Origin: Galbitalea sp036266835
GTDB lineage: Bacteria; Actinomycetota; Actinomycetes; Actinomycetales; Microbacteriaceae
DNA length: 47,906 nucleotides
Direction: 5' to 3'
Assembly: GCA_036266835.1 (NCBI GenBank)
Contig: DATAXD010000035.1
Coordinates: 1 to 47,906, forward strand
The notes below the pieces were generated by a model. The model was not told the DNA's origin, searched no databases, and was given only the letters and a program-made list of their open reading frames with translations. Positions 15,643 to 24,873 of this stretch are shown here, piece by piece; the first letter of the stretch is position 1; each line of letters opens with the position of its first letter. The position numbers and the translations under genes are program-made.

Positions 15643-16080
15643 ATGACAACTGAGTTGCCCGAGGCACTCGCGCGGATCCGCGAGGATTTTCGCGAGCTTG
15701 AGGTGCGCGATCGCCTGCAGCTGCTGCTCGAGTTCGCGAACGAACTGCCGGAGCTGCCGGATCGCTACGCAGACCATCCGGATCTACTGGAGCGCGTGGA
15801 GGAGTGCCAGTCCCCTGTGTACATCTTCGTCGAGATCGACGATCACGACATCGTTCACCTGTTCGCGACGGCTCCGAAGGAAGCACCAACGACCCGTGGG
15901 TTCGCATCGATCCTGGTGCAGGGCCTTGCCGGACTCACGGTGCAGCAGGTACTCGATATTCCGGATGACTATCCGCAGGATCTCGGCCTCACCGAAGCGG
16001 TGAGCCCGCTGCGCGTTCGCGGGATGACGGCGCTCCTCGGCCGTGCCAAAAGGCAGGTTCGCGAGAAGACGGCCGCGTGA
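15643..16080 (+). CDS. sufE: SufE family sulfur acceptor
   Basis: A 145-residue SufE-like protein. Family members take persulfide sulfur from a cysteine desulfurase to the Fe-S assembly machinery. The sulfur-accepting Cys lies in VEECQSPVYIFVE (about residue 55), and GFASILVQGLAGLT and LGLTEAVSPLRVRGM are family motifs. It follows the rhodanese gene and ends in a GTGA overlap with the next gene, so the three are probably one transcript. No SufBCD or SufS genes are in the window, so the partner here could equally be the rhodanese; this is inference. Confidence 0.95.
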   Translation: MTTELPEALARIREDFRELEVRDRLQLLLEFANELPELPDRYADHPDLLERVEECQSPVYIFVEIDDHDIVHLFATAPKEAPTTRGFASILVQGLAGLTVQQVLDIPDDYPQDLGLTEAVSPLRVRGMTALLGRAKRQVREKTAA

Positions 16081-16817
16081 TCCTGCGGCGGTTGGTCCCG
16101 AACGCGGATCTGTCCATTGATCTGGATGCCGCAGACGCGCGCGACCACGTGACCGAGTTGTATCGACCCCCTCGCCCCGACTGGGTGCGCCTCAATCTGA
16201 TCGCGACCGTGAGCGGCGCGGCAACCGGTCCCGACGGAACCAGTGAGTCCATCACCAATCCGGTCGACCGTGTCATTCTTCGGGCCATCCGGTCGCTCGC
16301 CGACGTCGTCCTGGTCGGAGCCGCCAGCGTTCGTGCCGAAGGGTACTTCGTGCCCCGCGACGTCGCTTTCGCGGTCGTGAGTCGAACGGGAGACTTCGCC
16401 GGACACAAGCTCGCCCGCAACGACAACCACGGTCCGCTGCTGGTGCTCTGCCCTGCAGCATCCGTCGACCGCGCGCGTGAAACAGCGGGCGACTCGGCCG
16501 TGCGCGTGGTCGCCGTGCCTGACTCAGCCGGATCCCTCTCGGCCGATGCGATCATCGCGGCCATTCGTGCCGAAGGCTATTCCTCGATCGTGGCCGAAGG
16601 GGGCCCGGCGATTGCCGCGCACCTGGTCTCGGGCGGAGTGATCAACGAGCTGTGTCTCAGCACGAGTCCGCAGTTGAACGGCGCTGCGGTACCGGTTTTC
16701 GGGTCGAGCCAATTCGAATCGGTCCCGCTGACCCTCAACCAGCTACTCGTCGATGATGGCGGCGCGATGTACGCGCGCTGGGGATTGCCGGCAACCGCAG
16801 CTACCGAAGGCGTTTGA
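16077..16817 (+). CDS. RibD C-terminal/dihydrofolate reductase family protein
   Basis: A 246-residue reductase-fold protein starting at a GTG that overlaps the sufE stop (GTGA). Features are VRLNLIATVSGAATGPDG (substrate side), LRAIRSLADVVLVGAASVRAEGY (NADPH-binding loop) and SSIVAEGGPAIAAHLV, all typical of the RibD_C/DHFR-like family that reduces pteridine or pyrimidine intermediates. A stand-alone member outside a rib operon is probably not the riboflavin enzyme. Its 3' end overlaps the convergent alpha/beta hydrolase by 17 bases. Confidence 0.88.
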   Translation: MILRRLVPNADLSIDLDAADARDHVTELYRPPRPDWVRLNLIATVSGAATGPDGTSESITNPVDRVILRAIRSLADVVLVGAASVRAEGYFVPRDVAFAVVSRTGDFAGHKLARNDNHGPLLVLCPAASVDRARETAGDSAVRVVAVPDSAGSLSADAIIAAIRAEGYSSIVAEGGPAIAAHLVSGGVINELCLSTSPQLNGAAVPVFGSSQFESVPLTLNQLLVDDGGAMYARWGLPATAATEGV

Positions 16818-17967
16818 GCCAGCGACGGATGTCGCGGTTGAATCGTTCTGGGTCATAGTTCCACAGCTTCGCGTGACGCGCGATCGTGAACTCGTCGAAG
16901 GTCACAATGTCGGGACGCGCCAGGGCGAGCTGCTGCGAGGCGGATGCCGGCACGTAGCCGTCATCCGCGCTGTGCAGGATCAGGATGGGGAGGTCGAGTT
17001 CGTCCGCTCGCGCGACGAAATTCAGGCGCGCGAGATCGATCGCCTCATCCTGGCCCGTCAGCGTTCGTCCCCACGGTGCACCGATTACCCGCTGCGCCCC
17101 GATGCTGACAATTCGGGGAACCCGAAGGGCATCGGTCTGGTAGTTGATGGTGTCGATCCAGTTCACCACCGGCGACTCGAGGATGACCCCGTTCACAACC
17201 CCCGCGTTCGCCGACCGGGTCACCACCTGCAGTGAGATGGCACCGCCCATCGACCACCCCATCAGCACCACTTCGGTCGCACCGCGCGCAATCGCGTAGG
17301 CGAGCGCAGCATCCACGTCCGGCCACTCGGTGTCGCCAAGCCCGTAAAGCCCATCGTTGCTTTGAGGCGCGTCGCCATCGTTTCGGTACGAGACGAGCAG
17401 TGACGTGTACCCGCACTCTCGCGCCACGGCGACAGCACGCAGGCATTCCTGCCGGCGCACTCCCCTGCCATGTACTCCGATGAGCCAGCGCTTGCTGCCG
17501 CGTCGAGCCGGGATCAACCAGGCAGGCGCAACGCCAACCGGTGTCTCGATTTCAACCTCCTCGAACGCGAAGCCCAGCTCTGACGGCTCCAGGAAGAACC
17601 AGCCAGCGACCGAACCGCGAGTCGCGGTTGCCAGGTCTCCGTGGTCGACGCCGATGAGTTCGCGAACGACGAATCGATTGCCGACCTCGAGGATCGGACC
17701 GATCCGAGCGTGGCCCGCGCCCTCCGAGAACCACAGGCCGTAGCGACCCGGCAGCAACGTGTCGAGCGTTTTCGAAAGGGTGATCGTTGTCTCGGTCGAG
17801 CCGAGGATGCGCAGGTCTTCTACGCGGGTCTTGCTCGGCGTGACGACCCGGCGAGCAACGTAGACGGTCAGTGTGGCAAGCCCGACGAGGCCGCCGAACG
17901 CCGCCGCGCCCAGCGTGATCGCGGTTGCCGTAACCGCCGTGGACCCGGCGCTGCGCCTGCGCACCAT
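16801..17967 (-). CDS. Membrane-anchored alpha/beta hydrolase
   Basis: A 388-residue protein. The ATG at 17967 is preferred to a TTG-type start 60 bases upstream. An N-terminal hydrophobic helix (VTATAITLGAAAFGGLVGLA) anchors it, and a beta-rich region precedes the hydrolase core. The core shows the oxyanion HGRG in LIGVHGRGVRRQE, the nucleophile elbow GWSMGGAISL with its Ser, the acid residue in LILHSADDGYVP and a C-terminal His in ARHAKLWN. The triad is complete; the substrate is unknown. It is convergent and overlapping with the preceding gene's 3' end. Confidence 0.88.
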   Translation of the reverse strand: MVRRRSAGSTAVTATAITLGAAAFGGLVGLATLTVYVARRVVTPSKTRVEDLRILGSTETTITLSKTLDTLLPGRYGLWFSEGAGHARIGPILEVGNRFVVRELIGVDHGDLATATRGSVAGWFFLEPSELGFAFEEVEIETPVGVAPAWLIPARRGSKRWLIGVHGRGVRRQECLRAVAVARECGYTSLLVSYRNDGDAPQSNDGLYGLGDTEWPDVDAALAYAIARGATEVVLMGWSMGGAISLQVVTRSANAGVVNGVILESPVVNWIDTINYQTDALRVPRIVSIGAQRVIGAPWGRTLTGQDEAIDLARLNFVARADELDLPILILHSADDGYVPASASQQLALARPDIVTFDEFTIARHAKLWNYDPERFNRDIRRWLKRLR

Positions 17968-18053
17968 TCGCTCACAGCCCTTCAGAGCGCTCGGAGGCCC
18001 CGGGGCGGCGAGCCTCTCCCCTGCCAATTCGAAAAAAGCCTAACCTTCTTCAC

Positions 18054-18689
18054 GTGTCCGATTCTGTCGCGGGAACCCCGATTCCGCCCGCATTCTCGCG
18101 GGCTGTCGAGTCCCTGAAATCGGCGAAGACCCGCCCGGAGCTGTCGATCACCGAGATTCCTGCGCCCGGCTCTCTGGCACCCAGCGCCCTGGCGCTCGCC
18201 GCGGATGTCGTGCCAGCGCAGCACGGCATCGATTCGCCGCTCGGTACCGGCCGATTCATCCTGCTGCACGATCCCGCGAGTCCCGAAGCCTGGGGCGGCG
18301 AGTTCCGGGTGGTCTGCTTCGCGCAGTCGCCCCTCGACACCGACATGGGGCTCGATCCGTTCATGGCAGAGGTCGCCTGGTCCTGGCTCGTGGATGCGCT
18401 GGCCTCGCGTGGGGCCGCGTATCACTCGGCATCGGGCACCGCGACCAAGATCCTCTCAACCGGATTCGGCGAACTCTTCTCGCAGGGCGACGGAGCAGTC
18501 ATCGAACTTCGCGCTTCCTGGACCCCCGCGGATCACGAAATCGGCGCACATGTGGAAGGGTGGAGCGAGTTGCTGTGCATGCTGGCGGGACTTCCGCCGG
18601 CGGTCGAAGGAGTCAGTCTGTTGTCGCTGCATAGACCCACGGGCCGCAAGGGCGCCAGCCCGAAAGCCCCTGCGCCGAGCAGGTCGTGA
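18054..18689 (+). CDS. DUF3000 domain protein
   Basis: A 211-residue actinobacterial protein of unknown function. The GTG start at 18054 (MSDSVAGTPIPPAF) fits. Motifs GRFILLHDPASPEAWGGEFR, LGLDPFMAEVAWSWL-like text (MGLDPFMAEVAWSWL) and GTATKILSTGFGEL are typical DUF3000. The stop overlaps the GTG of the RNase D gene (GTGA), a pairing seen across actinobacteria, so it may act with RNA maturation, but that is guilt by association. Confidence 0.93.
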   Translation: MSDSVAGTPIPPAFSRAVESLKSAKTRPELSITEIPAPGSLAPSALALAADVVPAQHGIDSPLGTGRFILLHDPASPEAWGGEFRVVCFAQSPLDTDMGLDPFMAEVAWSWLVDALASRGAAYHSASGTATKILSTGFGELFSQGDGAVIELRASWTPADHEIGAHVEGWSELLCMLAGLPPAVEGVSLLSLHRPTGRKGASPKAPAPSRS

Positions 18690-20008
18690 GTAGTACCACG
18701 GACGAGCCGAGCGCCTCGCCACCCTCAACCGACACCACCACGGCAGCTCCCAAACAGGCCGACCACGTTCCGGTGAGCGTGATCGACACACGAGACGCGT
18801 ATCTGGCGGCGGTCAAGACGCTGAGCGCAGGCACCGGCCCGATCGCGATCGATGCAGAGCGAGCATCCGGCTTTCGCTACTCGCAGCGCGCCTACCTCAT
18901 CCAGATTTTCCGCCGGGGCGCGGGCACGTTTCTTTTCGATCCACCAGCCATCGGGTCCTTCGCCGAACTCGACGGCGCCCTCCGCGACGAGGAGTGGATC
19001 CTGCATGCGGCCAGCCAGGATCTCACCTGCCTGCGCGAAGTGGGGATCGATCCACAGAAACTGTTCGACACCGAGCTTGGAGCGCGTCTTGCGGGTCTGC
19101 CGCGGGTCGGACTCGGCACCGTTGTCGAAGACCTCCTCGGCATCCATCTCGCCAAGGAATTCTCGGCCGCCGACTGGTCGACCAGGCCCCTCCCCCAGGC
19201 CTGGCTCGTCTATGCAGCGCTCGACGTGGAACTGCTGGTGGATTTGCGCGATGTGCTCGGCAAGCTGCTGGACGACGAGGGAAAGGGCGAGATTGCGCGA
19301 GAGGAATTCGACGCGACGCTGGCTCGAGACTTCCGCGTGGTTCGCGAGCAGCCCTGGCGCCGGCTGAGCGGGCTCCACTCGGTTCGCGGAGTGCGAGGGC
19401 TCGCGGTCGCCCGCGAACTGTGGCAGGCGCGAGACGAGTTCGCCCGCGAGACGGATACGGCTCCGGGACGCCTGGTGCCCGACTCGGCTCTTGTAGCCGC
19501 GGCACGAGTGCTCCCGTCGAGCAAGCGCGAGCTGGTTGCGCTGAAGGAGTTCACGGGACGCGCGAGCCGATCGCAGATCGATCGCTGGTGGGAGGCGCTC
19601 CAGACCGGCATGACGACGACGGATCTTCCCGTCCTCCGCGCGGCCACAGACAGTGTTCCGCCACCGCGCGCCTGGGCAGACAAGAATCCCGAGGCGGATC
19701 GGCGACTCAAGGCGGCGCGCTCAGCTGTACTCGCCAGGTCGGAGGAGCTCAACATTCCGATCGAGAATGTGCTCACCCCGGAGTTGTTGCGGCGGCTGGC
19801 GTGGTCGCCACCGCAGCCCGTGGAGGTCCGCGCCATCCGCGAAGCGCTCGCGGAGATGGGTGCGCGTCCGTGGCAGGTGGATGCTGTCGCCCAGCCCATT
19901 ACGACCGCCTTCATCGACTCGGTCGACCCCGACTATTTGGTGAAACCATCCGATGGCTTTGTCGATCAGGCCCAAAGGATCGAGAGCGCCGCGACCGACG
20001 AGTCGTAG
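18686..20008 (+). CDS. rnd: Ribonuclease D (3'-5' exonuclease with HRDC domain)
   Basis: A 440-residue DEDD-family exonuclease trimming 3' ends of tRNA and other RNAs. ExoI is IAIDAERASGFRY (Asp and Glu), ExoII is LHAASQDLTCLREVG (Asp), and ExoIII is LVYAALDVELLVDL (Tyr and Asp), all in the first 190 residues. An HRDC domain follows (about 230-300), then a C-terminal helical domain. The GTG start overlaps the DUF3000 stop by four bases. It fits the four tRNA genes in the window, none of which encodes its own CCA. Confidence 0.95.
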   Translation: MSSTTDEPSASPPSTDTTTAAPKQADHVPVSVIDTRDAYLAAVKTLSAGTGPIAIDAERASGFRYSQRAYLIQIFRRGAGTFLFDPPAIGSFAELDGALRDEEWILHAASQDLTCLREVGIDPQKLFDTELGARLAGLPRVGLGTVVEDLLGIHLAKEFSAADWSTRPLPQAWLVYAALDVELLVDLRDVLGKLLDDEGKGEIAREEFDATLARDFRVVREQPWRRLSGLHSVRGVRGLAVARELWQARDEFARETDTAPGRLVPDSALVAAARVLPSSKRELVALKEFTGRASRSQIDRWWEALQTGMTTTDLPVLRAATDSVPPPRAWADKNPEADRRLKAARSAVLARSEELNIPIENVLTPELLRRLAWSPPQPVEVRAIREALAEMGARPWQVDAVAQPITTAFIDSVDPDYLVKPSDGFVDQAQRIESAATDES

Positions 20009-20100
20009 GAACAATCAAAGGATTATGGGCCGGAATTCACCAGCCTAGGATCAGTGAATGTGCCGTATTTCTATGCGGCCTTTTGATTGTGGAGGGTGTC

Positions 20101-21297
20101 GTGGCCGAGAAAGCCGAAGTCGTATTCATCGATGGGGTTCGCACCCCGTTCGGGCGTGCCGGCGAAAAGGGAATGTACTGGAACACCCGTGCAGACGACC
20201 TCGTCGTGAAGGCCATCATCGGCCTCATGGAGCGCAATCCCAAAGTCCCGAAAGAGCGCATCGACGACGTCGCGATCGCGGCCACCACCCAAACTGGAGA
20301 CCAGGGGCTGACGATCGGGCGCACCGCATCGCTGCTGGCCGGTCTTCCGCAGAGTGTCCCGGGTTATGCGATCGACAGGATGTGCGCTGGGGCGATGACC
20401 TCCGTGACGACAATCGCCGGCGCAATCGCATTCGGCGCGTACGATCTCGGAATCGCTGGCGGTGTCGAGCACATGGGACATCATCCGATGGGCTCGGGAG
20501 CCGACCCGAATCCGCGCTTCCTGTCTGAGAAGCTGGTGAGCGTCGAGGCGCTCAACATGGGCAACACGGCCGAAAACATTCATGACAGATTTCCCGCCCT
20601 CACGAAGGAGCGTGCCGATCGGTTCGCCCTTGGCAGCCAGCAGAAGGCGGCCGCGGCGTACGAGAACGGCAAACTCCAGCCCGATCTGATCCCGGTTGCG
20701 ATCAAGAGCGAAGCGGGATGGGGTCTTGCGACCCGGGACGAGGCGCTGCGCCCCGAGACCACGATCGAGGGTCTCGCTGACCTGAAGACGCCGTTCCGTC
20801 CGCACGGGCGGGTCACGGCGGGCAACTCATCCGGCCTCAACGATGGCGCGACCGCAAGTCTGCTCGCCAGCGCGGACGCGGCAAAGGAGCTCGGCCTCGC
20901 GCCCAAGATGCGGATGGTGAGCTTCGCTTTCGCGGGCGTCGCGCCGGAGATCATGGGCATCGGCCCGATTCCCTCGACGGAAAAGGCGCTGCGCAAGGCT
21001 GGCCTCGGCATCAGCGACATCGGACTGTTCGAGCTCAACGAGGCGTTCGCGGTGCAGGTGCTTTCACTGCTCGACCACTTCGGTATCGCCGACGACGACC
21101 CGCGCGTGAACCAGTGGGGTGGCGCAATCGCCATGGGACATCCGCTGGCCTCATCCGGTGTGCGACTGATGATCCAGCTTGCGGCGCAGTTCGCCGAACA
21201 CCCCGAAGTGCGCTACGGACTGACCGCAATGTGCATCGGTCTCGGCCAGGGCGGATCCGTCATCTGGGAAAACCCGCACTTCACAGGTGGCAAATAA
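20101..21297 (+). CDS. fadA: Acetyl-CoA C-acyltransferase (thiolase)
   Basis: A 398-residue thiolase cleaving 3-ketoacyl-CoA in beta-oxidation. The start is a GTG at 20101 preceded by TGGAGGG; a longer reading extends into RNase D. The nucleophile Cys is in IDRMCAGAMTS, the activating His in GGAIAMGHPLASSG, and the second Cys in MCIGLGQGG. The FELNEAFAVQ motif is intact. The TAA at 21295 is followed immediately by the ATG of the next gene, so the two are tightly coupled as the alpha/beta parts of a trifunctional enzyme. Confidence 0.96.
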   Translation: MAEKAEVVFIDGVRTPFGRAGEKGMYWNTRADDLVVKAIIGLMERNPKVPKERIDDVAIAATTQTGDQGLTIGRTASLLAGLPQSVPGYAIDRMCAGAMTSVTTIAGAIAFGAYDLGIAGGVEHMGHHPMGSGADPNPRFLSEKLVSVEALNMGNTAENIHDRFPALTKERADRFALGSQQKAAAAYENGKLQPDLIPVAIKSEAGWGLATRDEALRPETTIEGLADLKTPFRPHGRVTAGNSSGLNDGATASLLASADAAKELGLAPKMRMVSFAFAGVAPEIMGIGPIPSTEKALRKAGLGISDIGLFELNEAFAVQVLSLLDHFGIADDDPRVNQWGGAIAMGHPLASSGVRLMIQLAAQFAEHPEVRYGLTAMCIGLGQGGSVIWENPHFTGGK

Positions 21298-23430
21298 ATG
21301 GTAAGCGCGGCAGATTTCAAGCAGATCGCGGCCCTCGATCCGGATGAGGTCGTGACGCACTCTTACGTGCGCGACGTGCCGTTGTCGGGCGGGAAGACGC
21401 TCGCTCTCATCACTCTCGACAACGGCCGCGATCACACGCGACCCAATACCCTCGGGCCGGCGACGCTACTCGAACTCGGCGAGGTGCTGGATGCACAGAA
21501 GGCTCGCGCAGCGAAGAAGGAAATCAGCGCCGTTGCGATCATCGGCAAGCAGTTCATCTTCGCCGCCGGCGCTGATCTGTCGAAAGTCAGCGATATCCCC
21601 AGCCGCGAAGTCGGCAAGCAGATGGCCGAACTGGGCCACTGGGTGCTGGGCAAGCAGAGCGAACTCGGCGTGCCATCGTTCGTCTTCTACAACGGTCTCG
21701 CCCTCGGCGGCGGAGTCGAGATCGGACTCAACGCCGACTATCGGACGATCGACAGCTCGGTCGCCGGATTCGGGCTGCCCGAGGTGTTTCTGGGACTGAT
21801 TCCGGGGTGGGGCGGAGCCTGGCTGCTGCCCAACCTGATCGGTATCGAGAACGCGCTCACCGTCATCCTGTCGAACCCGCTCAGGAACAACACGATGCTC
21901 AAGGGCAAGGAGGCCTTCGACCTGGGAATCGCGGACGCGATCTTCGGCCCGGCCAACTTCCTCGAGGACTCGATCAAGTGGGCGGACGGGGTCATCTCGG
22001 GCTCGATCAAGGTCAAGCGCGCCAACGAGCCCGGCAAGATCGAGCGCGCAGTGAAGTGGGACATCGCGACCAACATCGCCCAGAAGACGCTCCAGGACCG
22101 CATAGGAACGATCGCGAAATCGCCGTACCGGGCGCTCGAGCTGCTCAAGGCGGCGAAGAACACCGACAGGACGACCGGTTTTGCGGCCGAAGACAACGCA
22201 CTCGCCGACCTCGTCTCCGGGGACCAGTTCCAGGCCAGCATCTACGCTTTCAACCTCGTCACGAAGCGTGCGAAACGTCCGGCGGGCGCTCCCGACAAGG
22301 AGCTCGCCAAGAAGGTGACCAAGGTTGGCGTTATCGGCGCGGGACTGATGGCATCACAGTTCGCCCTGCTGTTCGTGCGCCGGTTGAAGGTGCCGGTGGT
22401 CATCACCGACCTCGACCAGGAGCGCGTGGACAAGGGCGTCAAGTACATCCACGACGAGATCCAGAAGCTGCTCGATAAGGGCCGCATCGGCCAGGACGAT
22501 TCGAACCGGCTTCAGGCGCTCGTGACCGGAACGACGAACCGCGCCGACTTCGCCGACTGCGACTGGGTGATCGAGGCGGTCTTCGAGGAACTGGGCGTCA
22601 AGCAGGATGTCTTCGCCGACATTGAGAAGTACATCTCCCCCGAAGCCGTGCTCGCGACGAACACATCCTCGCTTTCGGTCGAGCAGATCGGGGCGAAGCT
22701 TGCTCATCCGGAGCGGCTCGTCGGGTTCCACTTCTTCAACCCGGTCGCGGTCATGCCGCTCATCGAAGTGGTGAAGACTCCGCACACGGACGATGCAACC
22801 CTCTCGACCGCGATGGTTACCGCCGCGAAACTGTACAAGAACGCGGTGATCACGACGGACACTCCAGGGTTCGTCGTCAACCGCATCCTCGCCAAGGTCC
22901 TTGGAGAGGCGATGCACGCCGTCGACACCGGTACGCCGTTCGAGGTGGTCGATGGCTCGGTGCAGCCTTTCGGACTACCGATGACCCCGTTCGAGCTGCT
23001 GGAACTCGTCGGCCTGAAGGTCGGTGCCCACGTGCTCGACACGCATCACGCCGCGTTCCCCGATCGGTTCTTCGAGAGCACGAACCTCCACAAGCTCGCA
23101 GAACTCGGCCACATCTTTGAGCGTGACTCGAAGGGCAAGGTCAAGGGTTATGACCCGAAGGCGGTCGCCATCGTCAAGGGCGGCACGACGCCGATGACCG
23201 GCGAGCAGCTCCGCGTGCGCCTGGAAGACGGGCTCGCCGACGAGATCCACCGGATGCTCGACGAGCATGTCGTTGCTGCGCCGGAGGACATCGACCTCTG
23301 CCTCATCCTCGGCGCGGGTTATCCATTCCAGATGGGTGGCGTCACGCCGTACCTCGATCGTGTCGGTGCATCCGAGCGCGTCTTCGACGACACCTTCCAC
23401 CATCCCGTCATCCGCGGAGTCGACCACTAG
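21298..23430 (+). CDS. fadB: Enoyl-CoA hydratase/3-hydroxyacyl-CoA dehydrogenase
   Basis: A 710-residue bifunctional beta-oxidation enzyme. Its N-terminal crotonase domain (about 1-320) has FAAGADLSKV and the catalytic Glu in FGLPEVFLGLIPGWGG. A Rossmann NAD-binding domain begins at GVIGAGLMASQFALLF (about 340). The dehydrogenase His is in HFFNPVAVMPLIEVV, with C-terminal dehydrogenase domains to about 700. It is adjacent to the thiolase, as in mycobacterial and other actinobacterial trifunctional complexes. It ends 70 bases before a convergent aldo/keto reductase, separated by a hairpin. Confidence 0.96.
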   Translation: MVSAADFKQIAALDPDEVVTHSYVRDVPLSGGKTLALITLDNGRDHTRPNTLGPATLLELGEVLDAQKARAAKKEISAVAIIGKQFIFAAGADLSKVSDIPSREVGKQMAELGHWVLGKQSELGVPSFVFYNGLALGGGVEIGLNADYRTIDSSVAGFGLPEVFLGLIPGWGGAWLLPNLIGIENALTVILSNPLRNNTMLKGKEAFDLGIADAIFGPANFLEDSIKWADGVISGSIKVKRANEPGKIERAVKWDIATNIAQKTLQDRIGTIAKSPYRALELLKAAKNTDRTTGFAAEDNALADLVSGDQFQASIYAFNLVTKRAKRPAGAPDKELAKKVTKVGVIGAGLMASQFALLFVRRLKVPVVITDLDQERVDKGVKYIHDEIQKLLDKGRIGQDDSNRLQALVTGTTNRADFADCDWVIEAVFEELGVKQDVFADIEKYISPEAVLATNTSSLSVEQIGAKLAHPERLVGFHFFNPVAVMPLIEVVKTPHTDDATLSTAMVTAAKLYKNAVITTDTPGFVVNRILAKVLGEAMHAVDTGTPFEVVDGSVQPFGLPMTPFELLELVGLKVGAHVLDTHHAAFPDRFFESTNLHKLAELGHIFERDSKGKVKGYDPKAVAIVKGGTTPMTGEQLRVRLEDGLADEIHRMLDEHVVAAPEDIDLCLILGAGYPFQMGGVTPYLDRVGASERVFDDTFHHPVIRGVDH

Positions 23431-23438
23431 GATCTCGC

Positions 23439-23509
23439 CGCAAAACTCAGGCCCCCAGGCGCGCCGACCCTGCCTGTGGGTTGGCGACACTGGGAGCCTG
23501 AGTTTTGCG
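23439..23509. terminator. Large palindrome between convergent genes
   Basis: A perfect 14-bp inverted repeat (CGCAAAACTCAGGC at 23439-23452, its complement at 23496-23509) extends inward by about five more pairs with one mismatch, around a loop of about 30 bases. It fills the gap between convergent fadB and the aldo/keto reductase, so it can terminate both. Its symmetry and length also suggest a mobile REP-like element. Confidence 0.65.
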
Positions 23510-23518
23510 CGGGCGAAC

Positions 23519-24493
23519 CTAGCGGTTGACGGCGCTCATGTCGGAGTAGCGATCGCCGACTGGCGCCGCGACGGCGTCGAGCGCTGCGAGCTGGGCGTCG
23601 CTGAGTACCACGGCATCCGCGGCCACGTTGTCCTCGAGGTTCTTCACCTTCGTCGTTCCCGGGATCGGCGCGATGTCGTCGCCCTGCGCGAGCAGCCACG
23701 CCAGCGCAATCTGCCCGGGCGTGGCGCCGACATCCTTCGCCACGGCATCAACCTGCTCGACGATGCCGATGTTTGCGGCAATGTTGTCATCCGCGAATCG
23801 TGGGTTCGAACGCCGGAAGTCGGCTTGGTCCAGCTGATCGAGTGAGCGGATCGAGCCGGTAAGGAACCCGCGACCGAGCGGCGAGTATGGCACGAATCCA
23901 ATCCCGAGCTCGCGAACCACGGGCAGGATCTCGGCCTCAGGGTCGCGGGACCAAAGCGAGTACTCCGTCTGCAGCGCCGTCACCGGATGGACGGCGTGTG
24001 CACGACGAATGGTGATCGGCGCAGCCTCCGACAGTCCGTAGCCGAGGATCTTGCCCTCTGTGATGAGCTGCTTCAGCGCGCCCACGGTCTCCTCGATTGG
24101 CGTGTCGGGGTCCATTCGGTGCTGGTAGTAGAGGTCGATATGGTCAGTCTCTAGTCGCTGCAGTGACCCTTCAACGGAGGCGCGAACATTCGCCGCGCTG
24201 CCGTCGAGCTGACGTTCGTTCGTCTCATGGTTGATCGTGCCGAACTTGGTCGCAATCACGGCTTCGTCGCGACGCCCTTTGAGGGCTCGAGCGAGCAGCT
24301 TCTCGTTTTCATACGGCCCGTACATCTCGGCCGTGTCAAAAAATGTGACACCGAGCTCGAGTGCGCGATGAATGGTGGCGATGGCGCCCGCGTCATCCGC
24401 CCCTGCGCCGGTGTAGAAGGCGCTCATCCCCATGCAGCCGAGCCCGAGGCGGGACACCTCCAGACGACTGCTGCCTAGTGTGATCTTCTTCAT
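23519..24493 (-). CDS. Aldo/keto reductase
   Basis: A 324-residue NADPH-dependent oxidoreductase. The catalytic tetrad is visible: Asp53 and Tyr58 in FFDTAEMYGPYENE, Lys83 in ATKFGT, His125 in YYQHRMDP. NADPH-binding motifs PYSPLGRGFLTG and IPGTTKVKNLEDN follow. It belongs to the AKR13/YakC-like group that acts on aldehydes. Its ATG overlaps the upstream MerR regulator stop by four bases, so regulator and enzyme are one operon, likely induced by an aldehyde or electrophile. Confidence 0.95.
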   Translation of the reverse strand: MKKITLGSSRLEVSRLGLGCMGMSAFYTGAGADDAGAIATIHRALELGVTFFDTAEMYGPYENEKLLARALKGRRDEAVIATKFGTINHETNERQLDGSAANVRASVEGSLQRLETDHIDLYYQHRMDPDTPIEETVGALKQLITEGKILGYGLSEAAPITIRRAHAVHPVTALQTEYSLWSRDPEAEILPVVRELGIGFVPYSPLGRGFLTGSIRSLDQLDQADFRRSNPRFADDNIAANIGIVEQVDAVAKDVGATPGQIALAWLLAQGDDIAPIPGTTKVKNLEDNVAADAVVLSDAQLAALDAVAAPVGDRYSDMSAVNR

Positions 24494-24867
24494 TTGCTTC
24501 CTTTTCTGTATGTCGCGATCTTGTAGTCGATGACGGCGAGGCTGTTGGCCATTTCGTCCAGCTGCGCAACGACGGATGCCCGATGCTTGAGCAGCAGCTC
24601 GAGCCGAGCCGGTGTGCTGTCCTCGCCAAGCCTCACGAGCTCGACGTACTCGCGAACTTTCGAGATCGGCATCGCCGTCGACCGCAACTTCGTGAGGAAC
24701 TCCACCCAGCCGATGTCGGCATCCGAATAGCGGCGATGACTCGATGGTGCGCGTTCAATGCGCTCGAGCATGAGGCCGGAACGTTCGTAGTACCGCAGTG
24801 TGTGCGTGGAGAGTCCGGTGCGCTCTGCGGCCTCAGAGATCGACAGAGACACATCAACCAAGGTCAT
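24490..24867 (-). CDS. MerR family transcriptional regulator
   Basis: A 125-residue regulator with an N-terminal winged helix (SISEAAERTGLSTHTLRYYE, then RRYSDADIGWVEFL), a helical linker (about 65-110) and a short C-terminus with no cysteines, so it is not a metal sensor of the MerR/CueR type. It probably detects an organic ligand. It autoregulates through the promoter at 24874-24904, the only one available to it and the aldo/keto reductase. The ATG at 24867 lies six bases after the -10 element, so the message may be leaderless. Confidence 0.95.
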   Translation of the reverse strand: MTLVDVSLSISEAAERTGLSTHTLRYYERSGLMLERIERAPSSHRRYSDADIGWVEFLTKLRSTAMPISKVREYVELVRLGEDSTPARLELLLKHRASVVAQLDEMANSLAVIDYKIATYRKGSK

Positions 24868-24873
24868 GGTCTT

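Noticed and set aside
20012..20046. Seven-codon leader ORF before the thiolase (AAAGG then ATGGGCCGGAATTCACCAG)
   Set aside because: Very short, and no attenuator structure is visible; probably chance.
18994..20100. N-terminal extension of the thiolase frame through RNase D
   Set aside because: Only the part from the GTG at 20101 matches thiolase and has a ribosome binding site; the rest is out of frame with RNase D.
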